From an uncultured Blautia sp. (GTDB lineage Bacteria; Bacillota; Clostridia; Lachnospirales; Lachnospiraceae), in contig UQMI01000002.1 of assembly GCA_900542045.1 (NCBI GenBank), positions 62,001 through 126,000 on the forward strand: 64,000 bases of DNA, read 5' to 3'. Position numbers and translations under genes: made by a program. Every line of letters starts with the position of its first letter. Within the stretch, counting starts at the first letter, position 1. Shown one piece after another: positions 47,783 to 56,524 of the stretch. The notes beneath the pieces were generated by a model that was given only the letters and a program-made list of their open reading frames with translations, ran no database searches and was not told where the DNA came from.

Positions 47783-48724
47783 ATGCAAAGGATGGTTGTG
47801 ACAGGTGCCACCAGTATGATGGGAGTGGCGTTGATCCAGGAGGCTTTGGGACATGGGGCGGAAGTTTATGCAGTGGTCAGAAAAGATTCGCCGAAGCTTT
47901 CCAGGCTTCCACAAGTTTCTGGGCTGAAGCTGGTGTTCGGGGATCTGGAGAGCATAGCCCAGTGGAAAGAGAAGATCCCAAAGCCATGTGATCTTTTTTA
48001 TCATTTTGCCTGGGTCGGCACAGGGCCGGAGAGAAATAAGAGTGTGATGCTCCAGAGCCGGAATGTGTATTACACTCTGGAAGCGGTGGAAGCAGCCGTT
48101 TATCTGGGCTGCCGGCGGTTTATCGGAGCTGGTTCCCAGGCAGAATACGGGCCTCTGGATCTGCCGCGGATCGCTCCGGATACGCCGGCGGATCCCACTA
48201 CGGCCTACGGGGCAGCCAAGCTGGCGGCAGGGGAGCTGTCCCGGCAGCTTTGCAGAGAACTGGGGATAGAATGGATCTGGCCCCGGATTTTCAGCGTATA
48301 TGGGATTTATGAAAAGGAGACAGCCATGGTGGCCTCCTGTCTGCGGAATATGCTCCGGGGAGTCAGCGGAGATTTCACGGCGGGAGAACAGCGCTGGGAT
48401 TATCTGTACAGCAGGGATGCAGGACGGGCCTATTACCTGATCGGAGAAAAAGGAGTTCCGGGTTCCCGCTACTGTGTGGGAAGCGGACAGGCCCGGCCTT
48501 TGAAGGAGTATATCTGCGAAATGGGCCGGATTACCGGCGTAGATCCGGAGGGGATCGGCCGGCTCCCTTATCCGAAAGGGGCCGTGATGAATCTCTGCGC
48601 GGATATAGAAACATTACAGAATGATACAGGGTTTGTGCCCAGATTTTCATTTGAGGAGGGAATCCGGGAAACCATTGCCTGGCTGCAGGGAATGGACGGA
48701 GGACGGAGGAAAGAAATGCAATGA
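47783..48724 (+). CDS. NAD-dependent epimerase/dehydratase (YerF-like reductase)
   Basis: A 313-residue extended SDR with NAD(P) motif VVTGATSMMG, a central FIGAGSQAEYG serine region, and Y-x-x-x-K in TAYGAAKLA. In context it could reduce the acetyl side chain installed by the ThDP enzyme, as YerF does in yersiniose synthesis, or act as a 4-reductase/epimerase. Sequence alone does not decide. GGAGTGGG lies upstream of the ATG at 47783. Its stop overlaps the next start (ATGA). Confidence 0.7.
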   Translation: MQRMVVTGATSMMGVALIQEALGHGAEVYAVVRKDSPKLSRLPQVSGLKLVFGDLESIAQWKEKIPKPCDLFYHFAWVGTGPERNKSVMLQSRNVYYTLEAVEAAVYLGCRRFIGAGSQAEYGPLDLPRIAPDTPADPTTAYGAAKLAAGELSRQLCRELGIEWIWPRIFSVYGIYEKETAMVASCLRNMLRGVSGDFTAGEQRWDYLYSRDAGRAYYLIGEKGVPGSRYCVGSGQARPLKEYICEMGRITGVDPEGIGRLPYPKGAVMNLCADIETLQNDTGFVPRFSFEEGIRETIAWLQGMDGGRRKEMQ

Positions 48725-49869
48725 AAAAGAAAATTTCAGTGGTGATCCCCACCTACAACGAAGAGGCCAATGTGGTGCCTCTCTCCAATGCCATCATTGA
48801 GGTGATGGAGCGGGATCTTCCGGAATATGATTACGAAATACTGTTTATTGATAATCATTCCAAAGACAACACCCAGGCACTGCTGCGGGTGCTCTGCCAG
48901 GAAAATAAAAAAATAAAGGCAATTTTCAACGCCAGGAATTTTGGCCAGGCCCGATCCCCGGTCTACGGAATGAAGCAGGCTTATGGAGACTGTGTGATCC
49001 GCATGTGCGCAGATTTTCAGGATCCGGTGGAGATGATCGTCCAGTTCGTCCGGGAATGGGAAAAAGGCCATAAGATCGTCATTGGCGTAAAGAAAGCCAG
49101 CAGGGAAAAGAGAGTTATGTACTGGATCCGTACCTGCTATTATAAGATGATCCGCAAAATTACAGATATTGATCATATTGAGCATTATACTGGCTTTGGT
49201 CTTTACGATAAAAAATTTGTGGATGTGGTGCGGAAGCTGCATGATCCCATGCCGTATCTGCGGGGAATCGTGGCGGAACTGGGCTTTGATTATGTGGCGA
49301 TTCCCTATACCCAGCAGAAGAGAAGGGCCGGGAAAAGCAAGAATAATTTTTACAGTCTTTATGATTATGCCATGATCGGCATCACTTCCTATTCGAAGGT
49401 AGTCATGCGTCTGGCCACGTTTCTGGGATTTCTGGTGGGCGGCTGCAGCTTTGCTGCAGGAATTGTCTATCTGATCCTGAAGCTTTTGTACTGGGACCGG
49501 TTTTCGGCAGGTGTGGCTCCCATGCTCATCGGCATGTTCCTTCTGGGAGCGCTGCAGCTGTTTTTCATCGGATTTCTGGGCGAGTATGTGTTGAGCATCA
49601 ATACCCGTGTCCTGGACCGTCCCCTGGTGGTGGAAGAAGAACGGCTGAATTTCCAGGAGGAAACGGCATCGGAAGAAACGGCGCCGGATGTGCAGAAGCA
49701 AGTTGAACAGCTGCAGACACAGCTTGCACAGCTGCAGGAGACGCTGGCTAAAGCACAGCAGATGTCGGGGGAAGGATCAGAAGCCGCCGCCGCTGTAAAA
49801 GCCGCCGTGGAAGAGACCGCAGCTAAGGCGGCCGCCGCCATGGCAGAAGGAGCAGTGGCCCATGGGTAA
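48721..49869 (+). CDS. polyprenyl-phosphate glycosyltransferase (GT2, GtrB-like) with extra tail
   Basis: A 382-residue GT2 enzyme of the dolichol/undecaprenyl-phosphate sugar type. ISVVIPTYNEEANV opens the GT-A fold, MCADFQDPVE supplies the metal-binding acidic residues, and two C-terminal membrane helices (about 225-285) are typical. It would load a sugar on undecaprenyl phosphate for later transfer outside the cell. After residue 305 comes an unusual 75-residue tail: a Gln/Leu heptad stretch (KQVEQLQTQLAQLQETLAKA) and an Ala-rich end. It overlaps its neighbours at both ends. Confidence 0.85.
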   Translation: MKKKISVVIPTYNEEANVVPLSNAIIEVMERDLPEYDYEILFIDNHSKDNTQALLRVLCQENKKIKAIFNARNFGQARSPVYGMKQAYGDCVIRMCADFQDPVEMIVQFVREWEKGHKIVIGVKKASREKRVMYWIRTCYYKMIRKITDIDHIEHYTGFGLYDKKFVDVVRKLHDPMPYLRGIVAELGFDYVAIPYTQQKRRAGKSKNNFYSLYDYAMIGITSYSKVVMRLATFLGFLVGGCSFAAGIVYLILKLLYWDRFSAGVAPMLIGMFLLGALQLFFIGFLGEYVLSINTRVLDRPLVVEEERLNFQEETASEETAPDVQKQVEQLQTQLAQLQETLAKAQQMSGEGSEAAAAVKAAVEETAAKAAAAMAEGAVAHG

Positions 49870-52801
49870 GGGAAACGGGCCGGAACAGGGAAAAACCGGA
49901 AGAATAAAAGCTGGATGGGAACGGGCAAAGAAGAGTCCCTGTTTCTGGCTGTTTCTGGTGATCAGTGCGCTGTTCAGTGTGCTGTTTGCCCGGTTCTGGC
50001 TGGGAGATTATGCGTATCTGTATCTGGATGTGGGCGCGGATACCTTCGATATCAATTACCCCCTGTACCGGTTATTTTCTGATGCGCTGCACAGCGGAGA
50101 ATACGAAGATTATTTTCTGAATGTGGGACTGGGCATGGATATGTCTTCCTACTTCTATCAGTATCTGAATCCTCTGAATCTGCTGGTGCTGGTACTGCCG
50201 GAGCGTCTGATACCCTGGGGGATCCTGCTGGCGTCTTATCTGAAGCTGCTCCTGACAGGCCTGTCCGGCTACGGGTTCTTTGTCCGGGTGATCCGGCGGG
50301 TACCGTCAGAAGCGGCAAAAGCAGCAGTCGAAGAGACGGGGGACTCCAGAGCCACAGTTCTGGGAAGCTTTGCCGCCGCTCTGGCGTGGACCTTTTCCGG
50401 CTATCTGATGCTCTGGGGACAGCATTACGGATTTGCCGCGTCCATTGCCATGTTCACAGTATTTCTGTATCTGGTGCAGCGGTTTGTGGAAGATGAGGAA
50501 AAGTCCCTGAACTGGATCCTGGTGCTGTGGATAACACTCATGCTGTTTACCAATTATTATTTCCTCTATATGTCAGGCCTGATGGGGGCTCTGTATGTGG
50601 TGGTATACCTGCTGTTTTGCAGGAAGGGCTGGAAAGTCATTTTACGCAGGCTCCTGGGGCTGGCGGGGATGGGAATTCTGGGCATCTGCATCGGCGGCGG
50701 CTGCCTGACAGCCACCTGGAACGTGTTCCAGGACAGTATCCGGGCCGGGACTGTGGCGCTGGAGCTGTCTTCTGTGATAAAGCCTTATGATTTGCCATGG
50801 CTTCTGGGATTTCTGGGACGTTTGTTTACCAACAATGCCATGGGGATCGGTGACGGCTATACAGGTCCGGGGAATTATTATGAAATTGCCATGCTGTGTA
50901 CCAGCGGTCTGTTTATTTACGGCCTTTTTTATCTTCTCATTGGAAAAAAGACCAGAAAAGGTACGCTGTGCCTGACCGTGCTCTCTGCAGTGATGCTGGC
51001 CCTGCCCCTCACTGGAAAGCTGTTTACCATGAACAGCGGCACCCAGAGATGGAGCTTTCTGCTGTGTCTTCTGGAAGCTCTTGCGGCAGGTGCTTTCCTG
51101 AGGCTTCTGCGGGAAGAGCGGAACCGAAGGAAAACGGCCGGCAGTGTGGGGGCCGGGCTGCTGTTTGCGGCGCTGTCCTGCGGGCTGCTGCTGTGGGGGC
51201 AGAGCCAGGGGTATTATGACCTGTATTTGAAGTATCTGGCGCTGGCCATGGGCTTTCTGGTGCTTTACGGCATTTTCTTTCTGGTGCTTGCATTTGGCTG
51301 GAACAGAAAAAGCGCTGTGCAGGGCGGATCACTGGTCCTGACCGGGCTGTTATGCGCGGAACTGGCAGTTTCCAATTTTCCCACCATTAATTTCCGGGAG
51401 AATCCCACCAGAAATCAGGTGGCAGCGGAGTATTACAACGACGGGACCGAAGAGGCAGCCCGGGCGGCTGCAGCGGAAGAGGAAGGTCCTTACCGCATTG
51501 CCAAGACCTACGAATCTGCATCGGAAAATGACAGTATGGCCCAGGGATATCCGGGACTTTCGGTGTATCTGACCACCAATCCCCGGGAACTGATCCAGCT
51601 GAAGAATATGTACGGCGGTCAGGGAGTGAGTATCAATTTTGCAGATTTTAATGATGAGGATTATCTGCGGAATGCTTTGCTTGGCGTAAAATATCTTCTG
51701 GCACAGCCGGAGACCATGGTTTCCGACGAGACCTGGGAATACCTGGGAGAAGCCGGAGGAAAAGAGTATTATGAATATCGGTATGCCCTTCCTTTCGGGT
51801 ATCTGTATGACCGGCAGTGGGATGGAGAAGAACTGCAGGAAATGGATGAGACAGAACGGGTGCTGGCCTCTTTTCTGGGATTCCATTTTGGAGGAAGCGC
51901 CTCAGATACGGTATATCCCCAGGCAGAAGCCGGCGGAGCAGAGGAGCGCCGGACAGAAACGGGCGGCTCTGAGGAAAGTGAGGCCGAAACAGTCGGGTCT
52001 GAGGAAAATGAGACTGAAACAGCCGGAACGAGTCTGACAGACCTGGAACAGGGGATGTCTCTGCTGGATTGTCCCATGGAAGTAAAGGACTGCGGAGCCA
52101 TCCGGGATGAGAATGGAATTTTGGTGGACGAAATGACGGAAGATCCCCATGTAATCTTCTCGGAGGTGGAGGCGGCTTTCGGAGAGGGGCCCATCCATAC
52201 GGTCACGGTTCAGGCGGAAGTGCCAAAGGAGACAGATCTGGCCCTGTACTATAAGACAGGGGAAGACAGAGATTTCAGCCAAGAGCAGATCCGTATCTTC
52301 ACACTTTCTCCCGGGCAGGACACCTGGACAGGTACTTTGCCGGAAGATGTGACGCAGCTTCGGCTGGATATCAGTACGGCGGTGGATCAGGTGCTGGTGA
52401 AGGATATCCGTGTGAATAACTGCACAGAGCTTAACCAGGCTTATGAAGCGCTGCGGGATTCGCCGGTGACAGGGATCACCTGGGAAGAGAACACGTATCA
52501 GGCCCGGGTGAACAATGAAAAAGAGCAGACCCAGATGCTCTGCGTGCCGTTCCTGTACAGCCAGGGCTGGCAGGCATCGGTGGACCAGACAGAGGTTCCG
52601 GTCTATAACATCAACAGCGGTCTTACCGGGATCGAGATCCCTCCGGGCAGCCATGAGGTGACGCTGGTCTATGAGTCTCCGGGAAAACTGGAAGGAAAGA
52701 TTCTGACCATAGCAGGAATCCTGGTGTATGGGGCGGTGTTCGGCCTGGGCAGACTGAGAAAATCCCGTGGTTTCATGGGCAAAAGATCGGATTCTCCATG
52801 A
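49862..52801 (+). CDS. YfhO-family membrane protein
   Basis: A 979-residue polytopic protein of the YfhO type, which in Bacillus and Listeria glycosylates lipoteichoic or wall teichoic acid using undecaprenyl-linked sugars. About twelve or more membrane helices fill residues 20-510, with the catalytic-type acidic loop after DVGADTFDINYPLY. A large extracellular domain (about 520-950) follows, then one last helix and a basic tail. The pairing with a GtrB-like transferase is the classical arrangement. An acidic repeat insert lies at residues 699-720. It is the last gene of the glycan operon. Confidence 0.85.
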   Translation: MGKGNGPEQGKTGRIKAGWERAKKSPCFWLFLVISALFSVLFARFWLGDYAYLYLDVGADTFDINYPLYRLFSDALHSGEYEDYFLNVGLGMDMSSYFYQYLNPLNLLVLVLPERLIPWGILLASYLKLLLTGLSGYGFFVRVIRRVPSEAAKAAVEETGDSRATVLGSFAAALAWTFSGYLMLWGQHYGFAASIAMFTVFLYLVQRFVEDEEKSLNWILVLWITLMLFTNYYFLYMSGLMGALYVVVYLLFCRKGWKVILRRLLGLAGMGILGICIGGGCLTATWNVFQDSIRAGTVALELSSVIKPYDLPWLLGFLGRLFTNNAMGIGDGYTGPGNYYEIAMLCTSGLFIYGLFYLLIGKKTRKGTLCLTVLSAVMLALPLTGKLFTMNSGTQRWSFLLCLLEALAAGAFLRLLREERNRRKTAGSVGAGLLFAALSCGLLLWGQSQGYYDLYLKYLALAMGFLVLYGIFFLVLAFGWNRKSAVQGGSLVLTGLLCAELAVSNFPTINFRENPTRNQVAAEYYNDGTEEAARAAAAEEEGPYRIAKTYESASENDSMAQGYPGLSVYLTTNPRELIQLKNMYGGQGVSINFADFNDEDYLRNALLGVKYLLAQPETMVSDETWEYLGEAGGKEYYEYRYALPFGYLYDRQWDGEELQEMDETERVLASFLGFHFGGSASDTVYPQAEAGGAEERRTETGGSEESEAETVGSEENETETAGTSLTDLEQGMSLLDCPMEVKDCGAIRDENGILVDEMTEDPHVIFSEVEAAFGEGPIHTVTVQAEVPKETDLALYYKTGEDRDFSQEQIRIFTLSPGQDTWTGTLPEDVTQLRLDISTAVDQVLVKDIRVNNCTELNQAYEALRDSPVTGITWEENTYQARVNNEKEQTQMLCVPFLYSQGWQASVDQTEVPVYNINSGLTGIEIPPGSHEVTLVYESPGKLEGKILTIAGILVYGAVFGLGRLRKSRGFMGKRSDSP
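51956..52020 (+). repeat. 30-base tandem repeat inside the YfhO gene
   Basis: Two full units (51956-51985 and 51986-52015) and the start of a third encode ETGGSEESEA, ETVGSEENET and ET. The unit keeps frame (10 codons) and makes an acidic flexible linker. Confidence 0.8.
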
Positions 52802-52868
52802 GACGGTTCATAAATGACTGACAGAACGTGGAAGCTGCCAGAGAATAAAAACAGATAAAAAATATCTA

Positions 52869-52912
52869 AAAAAGCATTCGCATCCCCCCATGGGGCTTGT
52901 GGATGCTTTTTT
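52869..52912 (+). terminator. intrinsic terminator of the glycan operon
   Basis: AAAAGCAT pairs with ATGCTTTT, with further inner G-C pairing (CCCC/GGGG), and is followed by TTCG. It separates the glycan operon from the methyltransferase/ABC operon. Confidence 0.85.
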
Positions 52913-52958
52913 CGTGTGTTAAATTAGTGACAGAATGCAGGAGGAAGGACGAACGATC

Positions 52959-53750
52959 ATGGAAACAGAATTATTAAAACAGATCGGAGCCTACTGGGAG
53001 ACACGTACAGAAGGGTATTCCGATGTAAACGATAAAGAACTGGCAGGGATGCAGAAAAATGCCTGGCTGTCCCTGCTGGAATCTCATTTCCCAAAGAAGG
53101 CTAAGGAAGAGCTGAAGATCCTGGATATCGGCACAGGCCCCGGATTCTTTCCCATGATCCTCTCAGAGGCGGGATATACCGTCACTGCCGTGGACTATAC
53201 GCCGGGAATGCTGAAAAAGGCCCGGGAAAATCTGGAGGCCAAGACCAGAGACGGCCTGAAGCGGGTAACGCTTCTGCAGATGGATGCCCAGAATCTGGAA
53301 TTTGACGATGATACCTTTGATGTGGTGATTTCCAGAAATCTGACCTGGAATCTGGAAAAGCCCGGCAGAGCCTATGAGGAATGGCACCGGGTCCTGGCAC
53401 CGGGAGGGATCCTGTTGAATTTTGACGCCAACTGGTATGGTTATCTGTATGACGAAGAGAAATATGCGGCTTACGAACGGGACCGTGAAAATGTGAAAGA
53501 ACAGGCTCTGGAGGACCATTATCTGTGTACGGATATCGATGCCATGGAACAGATTGCCCGTCAGGTGCCCCTTTCCGAGATCCGGCGTCCGGCCTGGGAT
53601 GTGCGGGTGCTGGAACAGCTGGGTCTTGCGGAGGTAAGTATCAACGAAGAGGTGTGGAGACAGGTATGGAGTGAAGAAGAACGTCTGAATTATGCGTCTA
53701 CTCCCATGTTTATGGTATATGGGAGAAAGCAGCCGGGGCCGGGGCACTGA
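52959..53750 (+). CDS. SAM-dependent methyltransferase
   Basis: A 263-residue class I methyltransferase. The SAM-binding motif is ILDIGTGPG (54-62), with acidic DYTPGM after strand two and LQMDAQNLEF before strand four. The motif VISRNLTWNLEKP is unusual and is shared almost exactly with the methyltransferase half of the next gene, so both belong to one subfamily. Such enzymes often sit beside Opp/Nik-type ABC transporters in Clostridia (recollection). The substrate is unknown. AGGAAGG is placed before the ATG at 52959 and not before the one at 52935. Confidence 0.85.
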   Translation: METELLKQIGAYWETRTEGYSDVNDKELAGMQKNAWLSLLESHFPKKAKEELKILDIGTGPGFFPMILSEAGYTVTAVDYTPGMLKKARENLEAKTRDGLKRVTLLQMDAQNLEFDDDTFDVVISRNLTWNLEKPGRAYEEWHRVLAPGGILLNFDANWYGYLYDEEKYAAYERDRENVKEQALEDHYLCTDIDAMEQIARQVPLSEIRRPAWDVRVLEQLGLAEVSINEEVWRQVWSEEERLNYASTPMFMVYGRKQPGPGH

Positions 53751-53825
53751 GACTCCTGCCATATGCGGATTGATTTTAGCGGTTCCTATGGGAAAGGGCG
53801 AGATGGCGGTTTCGGAGAACAGACA

Positions 53826-55577
53826 ATGACAGAGACACAGGAAGGGGAACACAGATACATGCAGGAATACAGAAAAGTGACACAGGAAATATTTACTCTG
53901 GGCGGTCTGACAGCCGGACCGGGGGAACGGACAGAAGGAGAGCTGAACCTGGGAAATGGAGAATTTTCGCTTCCGGCAGCCATTATCCATGGCACCTGTC
54001 CGGGAAAAACTGTGCTGATCACCGCAGGCGTACACAGCGGGGAATATGTGGGAATCCAGACTGCTGTGGAACTGGCCGGGAATCTGAAGGCAGAAAAGGT
54101 GACCGGTACGATTCTGATCCTCAAGGTGGTCAACCGGCCGGCTTTTGAGGCGCGGAAAGGAAGTCTGGGACTGACAGACGGCAAGAATCTGAACCGGGTA
54201 TTTCCGGGAAATCCGGGAGGAACCGAGATGGAGCGGCTGGCCTGGGCCATCACCAGAGAAATCTTTCCAAAAGTGGATTACTATATCGATCTTCACAGCG
54301 GAGACGATTATGAGCAGCTGGCGGCTTATGTGTATTATGCGGGCAAAGCATCCCGGGAGGTGACCGAGCTTTCCAGGAAAATGGCGGAACAGGTGGATGT
54401 GCCTTATATGGTGCGGTCCAATGTGGCTTCCGGCGGTGCCTACAATTATGCGGCATCCAGAGGAATCCCCAGTATCCTGATCGAGCGGGGCGGGATGGGA
54501 GCCTGGACCAGAGAGGAAGTGCGTTCCACCAGACGGGATGTGCGGAACATTCTCTGCCATCTGGGCGTATATAATGGAAAAAAGGATTACCGGAAATATT
54601 ATCCTCTGGATGTGACGGATCTCTGCTATCAGGCTGCGTCCCAGAATGGATGCTGGTATCCCTATAAATCTCCGGGAGACATGATCCAGAAAGGAGAAGT
54701 TCTGGGACAGGTACAGGATTACAGCGGAAATGTACTGGAAGTCTGCCGTGCAGAATACGACGGGGTGATCCTGTACCAGACCGGATCTCTTCAGGTGCTG
54801 GAGGGCGGTCCCATGATCGCCTATGGCCGGATCGTGAAAAATTTTGATGAACGGAAGGAACGGATCGTCCGGTACTGGGGAAAACGCAGTGACAGCTTCC
54901 TGCAGCAGCGCCGGGAAGAGCTTCACAGTCCCATGGCCGGCCGCTGGCTGGAGGAGATCGAAAAGCAGCTGCCTCAGGGGAAACCTCTGAAAATCCTGGA
55001 TGTGGGCTGCGGCTCCGGATTTTTTACGATTTTGCTGGCAAAGCAGGGGCATCAGGTGACCGGTACGGATCTGACGCCGGAAATGGTGGAAAATTCCATT
55101 GCTCTGGCCCGGGAGGAACAGGTTTCCTGTCAGTTCCTGGTTATGGATGCCGAGAAACTGGAATTCCCGGATGCGTCCTTTGATGTGGTGATTTCCCGGA
55201 ACCTGACCTGGACCCTGCCCCATGCCAGACATGCGTATGAGGAATGGCTGAGGGTGCTGAAGTGCGGCGGTGTATTGCTGAATATAGATGGAAATTACGG
55301 AGCCAGTGATTTTACCGATACGGAAAGCCTGCCGAAGAATCATGCCCACCGTACGCTGGAGGAAGAACTGATGTCAGAATGTGAAGAAATCAAACGGCAG
55401 CTTCCCATCAGTTTCTACAACCGTCCTGCCTGGGATGTGGAGGTTCTGAGCAGATTCGGTGTCCAGTCTCTGTGGCTGGATCTGGGGATCAGCAGCCGGA
55501 TTTACCGGGAGAAAGATGCTTTTTATAATCCCACACCCCTGTTCCTGATCCGGGCAGGCAAGGAAGGGGAGGTCTGA
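53826..55577 (+). CDS. M14-type deacylase fused to a SAM methyltransferase
   Basis: A 583-residue two-domain protein. Residues about 20-335 are a succinylglutamate desuccinylase/aspartoacylase-type zinc carboxypeptidase (M14): zinc ligands H70 and E73 in AGVHSGEYVG and H157 in IDLHSGD, catalytic glutamate E220 in ILIERGG. Residues about 340-583 are a methyltransferase with LDVGCGSGFF (391-400) and VISRNLTWTLPHA. The halves are normally separate proteins. The fusion suggests deacylation and methylation of the same small molecule. GGAGA precedes the ATG at 53826; ATGs at 53763 and 53859 are alternatives. The stop shares a base with the next start. Confidence 0.8.
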   Translation: MTETQEGEHRYMQEYRKVTQEIFTLGGLTAGPGERTEGELNLGNGEFSLPAAIIHGTCPGKTVLITAGVHSGEYVGIQTAVELAGNLKAEKVTGTILILKVVNRPAFEARKGSLGLTDGKNLNRVFPGNPGGTEMERLAWAITREIFPKVDYYIDLHSGDDYEQLAAYVYYAGKASREVTELSRKMAEQVDVPYMVRSNVASGGAYNYAASRGIPSILIERGGMGAWTREEVRSTRRDVRNILCHLGVYNGKKDYRKYYPLDVTDLCYQAASQNGCWYPYKSPGDMIQKGEVLGQVQDYSGNVLEVCRAEYDGVILYQTGSLQVLEGGPMIAYGRIVKNFDERKERIVRYWGKRSDSFLQQRREELHSPMAGRWLEEIEKQLPQGKPLKILDVGCGSGFFTILLAKQGHQVTGTDLTPEMVENSIALAREEQVSCQFLVMDAEKLEFPDASFDVVISRNLTWTLPHARHAYEEWLRVLKCGGVLLNIDGNYGASDFTDTESLPKNHAHRTLEEELMSECEEIKRQLPISFYNRPAWDVEVLSRFGVQSLWLDLGISSRIYREKDAFYNPTPLFLIRAGKEGEV

Positions 55578-56524
55578 TGAGCAGATATATCGGGAAACGG
55601 CTGCTGCAGCTGATCCCCATACTGCTGGGGATTACCATACTGGCGTTTGCCCTGATGCATGTGTCATCCACTGATATTGTGGATGTGATGGAAAATAATA
55701 CCGGAGGGGTGCTGTCCGAGGAGGCAAAGGCAGAGGCCCGGGAGGAACTGGGCCTGGATGATCCCCTCCCGGTGCAGTATCTGCGCTGGCTGGGCGGTGT
55801 GCTTACCGGCGATATGGGAACTTCGTATTCCTCCGGCGAACCGGTGCTTACAGAGTTCCTTTCCAGGCTTCCGGCCACCCTGTATCTGGCAGTGGTCTCG
55901 ATCCTGCTGACTATTCTGGTGTCTGTGCCCCTGGGGATTCTGGCGGCAGTCAGGCAGAATCATCTGACGGATTATCTGATCCGTCTGGTGAGTTTTGTTG
56001 GAAATTCCCTGCCCGGGTTTTTCGTCTCCCTGCTGCTGATCTACTTTTTTGCCCTGAAGCTGAACTGGTTTCCGGTCATGGGCAATACAGGAGGATGGAA
56101 AAGCGTGATCCTGCCGGCAGTAACCCTGGCTTTGGCCATGGCATCCAAATATATCCGGCAGATCCGGGCGGCTGTACTGGAAGAAATGAACCGGGGGTAT
56201 GTGATGGGCGCCCGGGCCCGGGGCGTACGGGAGAATCATATTCTGTACCGGAGTGTCCTGAAATCAGCCATGCTCACTGTGGTTACGCTGTTGTCCCTGT
56301 CCGTGGGTTCCCTTCTGGGGGGAACGGCAGTGGTGGAAACAATCTTCATGTGGGAAGGCGTAGGGAAGATGGCCATTGATGCCATTACCATGCGGGATTA
56401 TCCGGTGATCCAGGCTTATGTGATCTGGATGGCAGTGATCTATGTGGTGATCAATCTGCTCACGGATATTGCATACCGGTATCTGGATCCCCGTGTCCGT
56501 CTGGGACAGGAGGAGCAGGAATGA
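55577..56524 (+). CDS. ABC transporter permease 1 (OppB/NikB type)
   Basis: A 315-residue inner-membrane permease with about six helices. The N-terminal RLLQLIPILLGITILAF and the C-terminal EAA-type loop (RARGVRENHILYRSVLKSA) are typical of the peptide/nickel family. Start TGATG overlaps the previous gene; its own end overlaps permease 2 by four bases. The operon order is permease-permease-binding protein-ATPase-ATPase. Confidence 0.92.
   Translation: MSRYIGKRLLQLIPILLGITILAFALMHVSSTDIVDVMENNTGGVLSEEAKAEAREELGLDDPLPVQYLRWLGGVLTGDMGTSYSSGEPVLTEFLSRLPATLYLAVVSILLTILVSVPLGILAAVRQNHLTDYLIRLVSFVGNSLPGFFVSLLLIYFFALKLNWFPVMGNTGGWKSVILPAVTLALAMASKYIRQIRAAVLEEMNRGYVMGARARGVRENHILYRSVLKSAMLTVVTLLSLSVGSLLGGTAVVETIFMWEGVGKMAIDAITMRDYPVIQAYVIWMAVIYVVINLLTDIAYRYLDPRVRLGQEEQE

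Noticed and set aside
53163..55349. A 728-codon open frame on the minus strand
   Set aside because: It lies opposite the methyltransferase and M14 fusion genes, has no ribosome site, and its His/Pro/Phe-rich composition is a codon-bias shadow.
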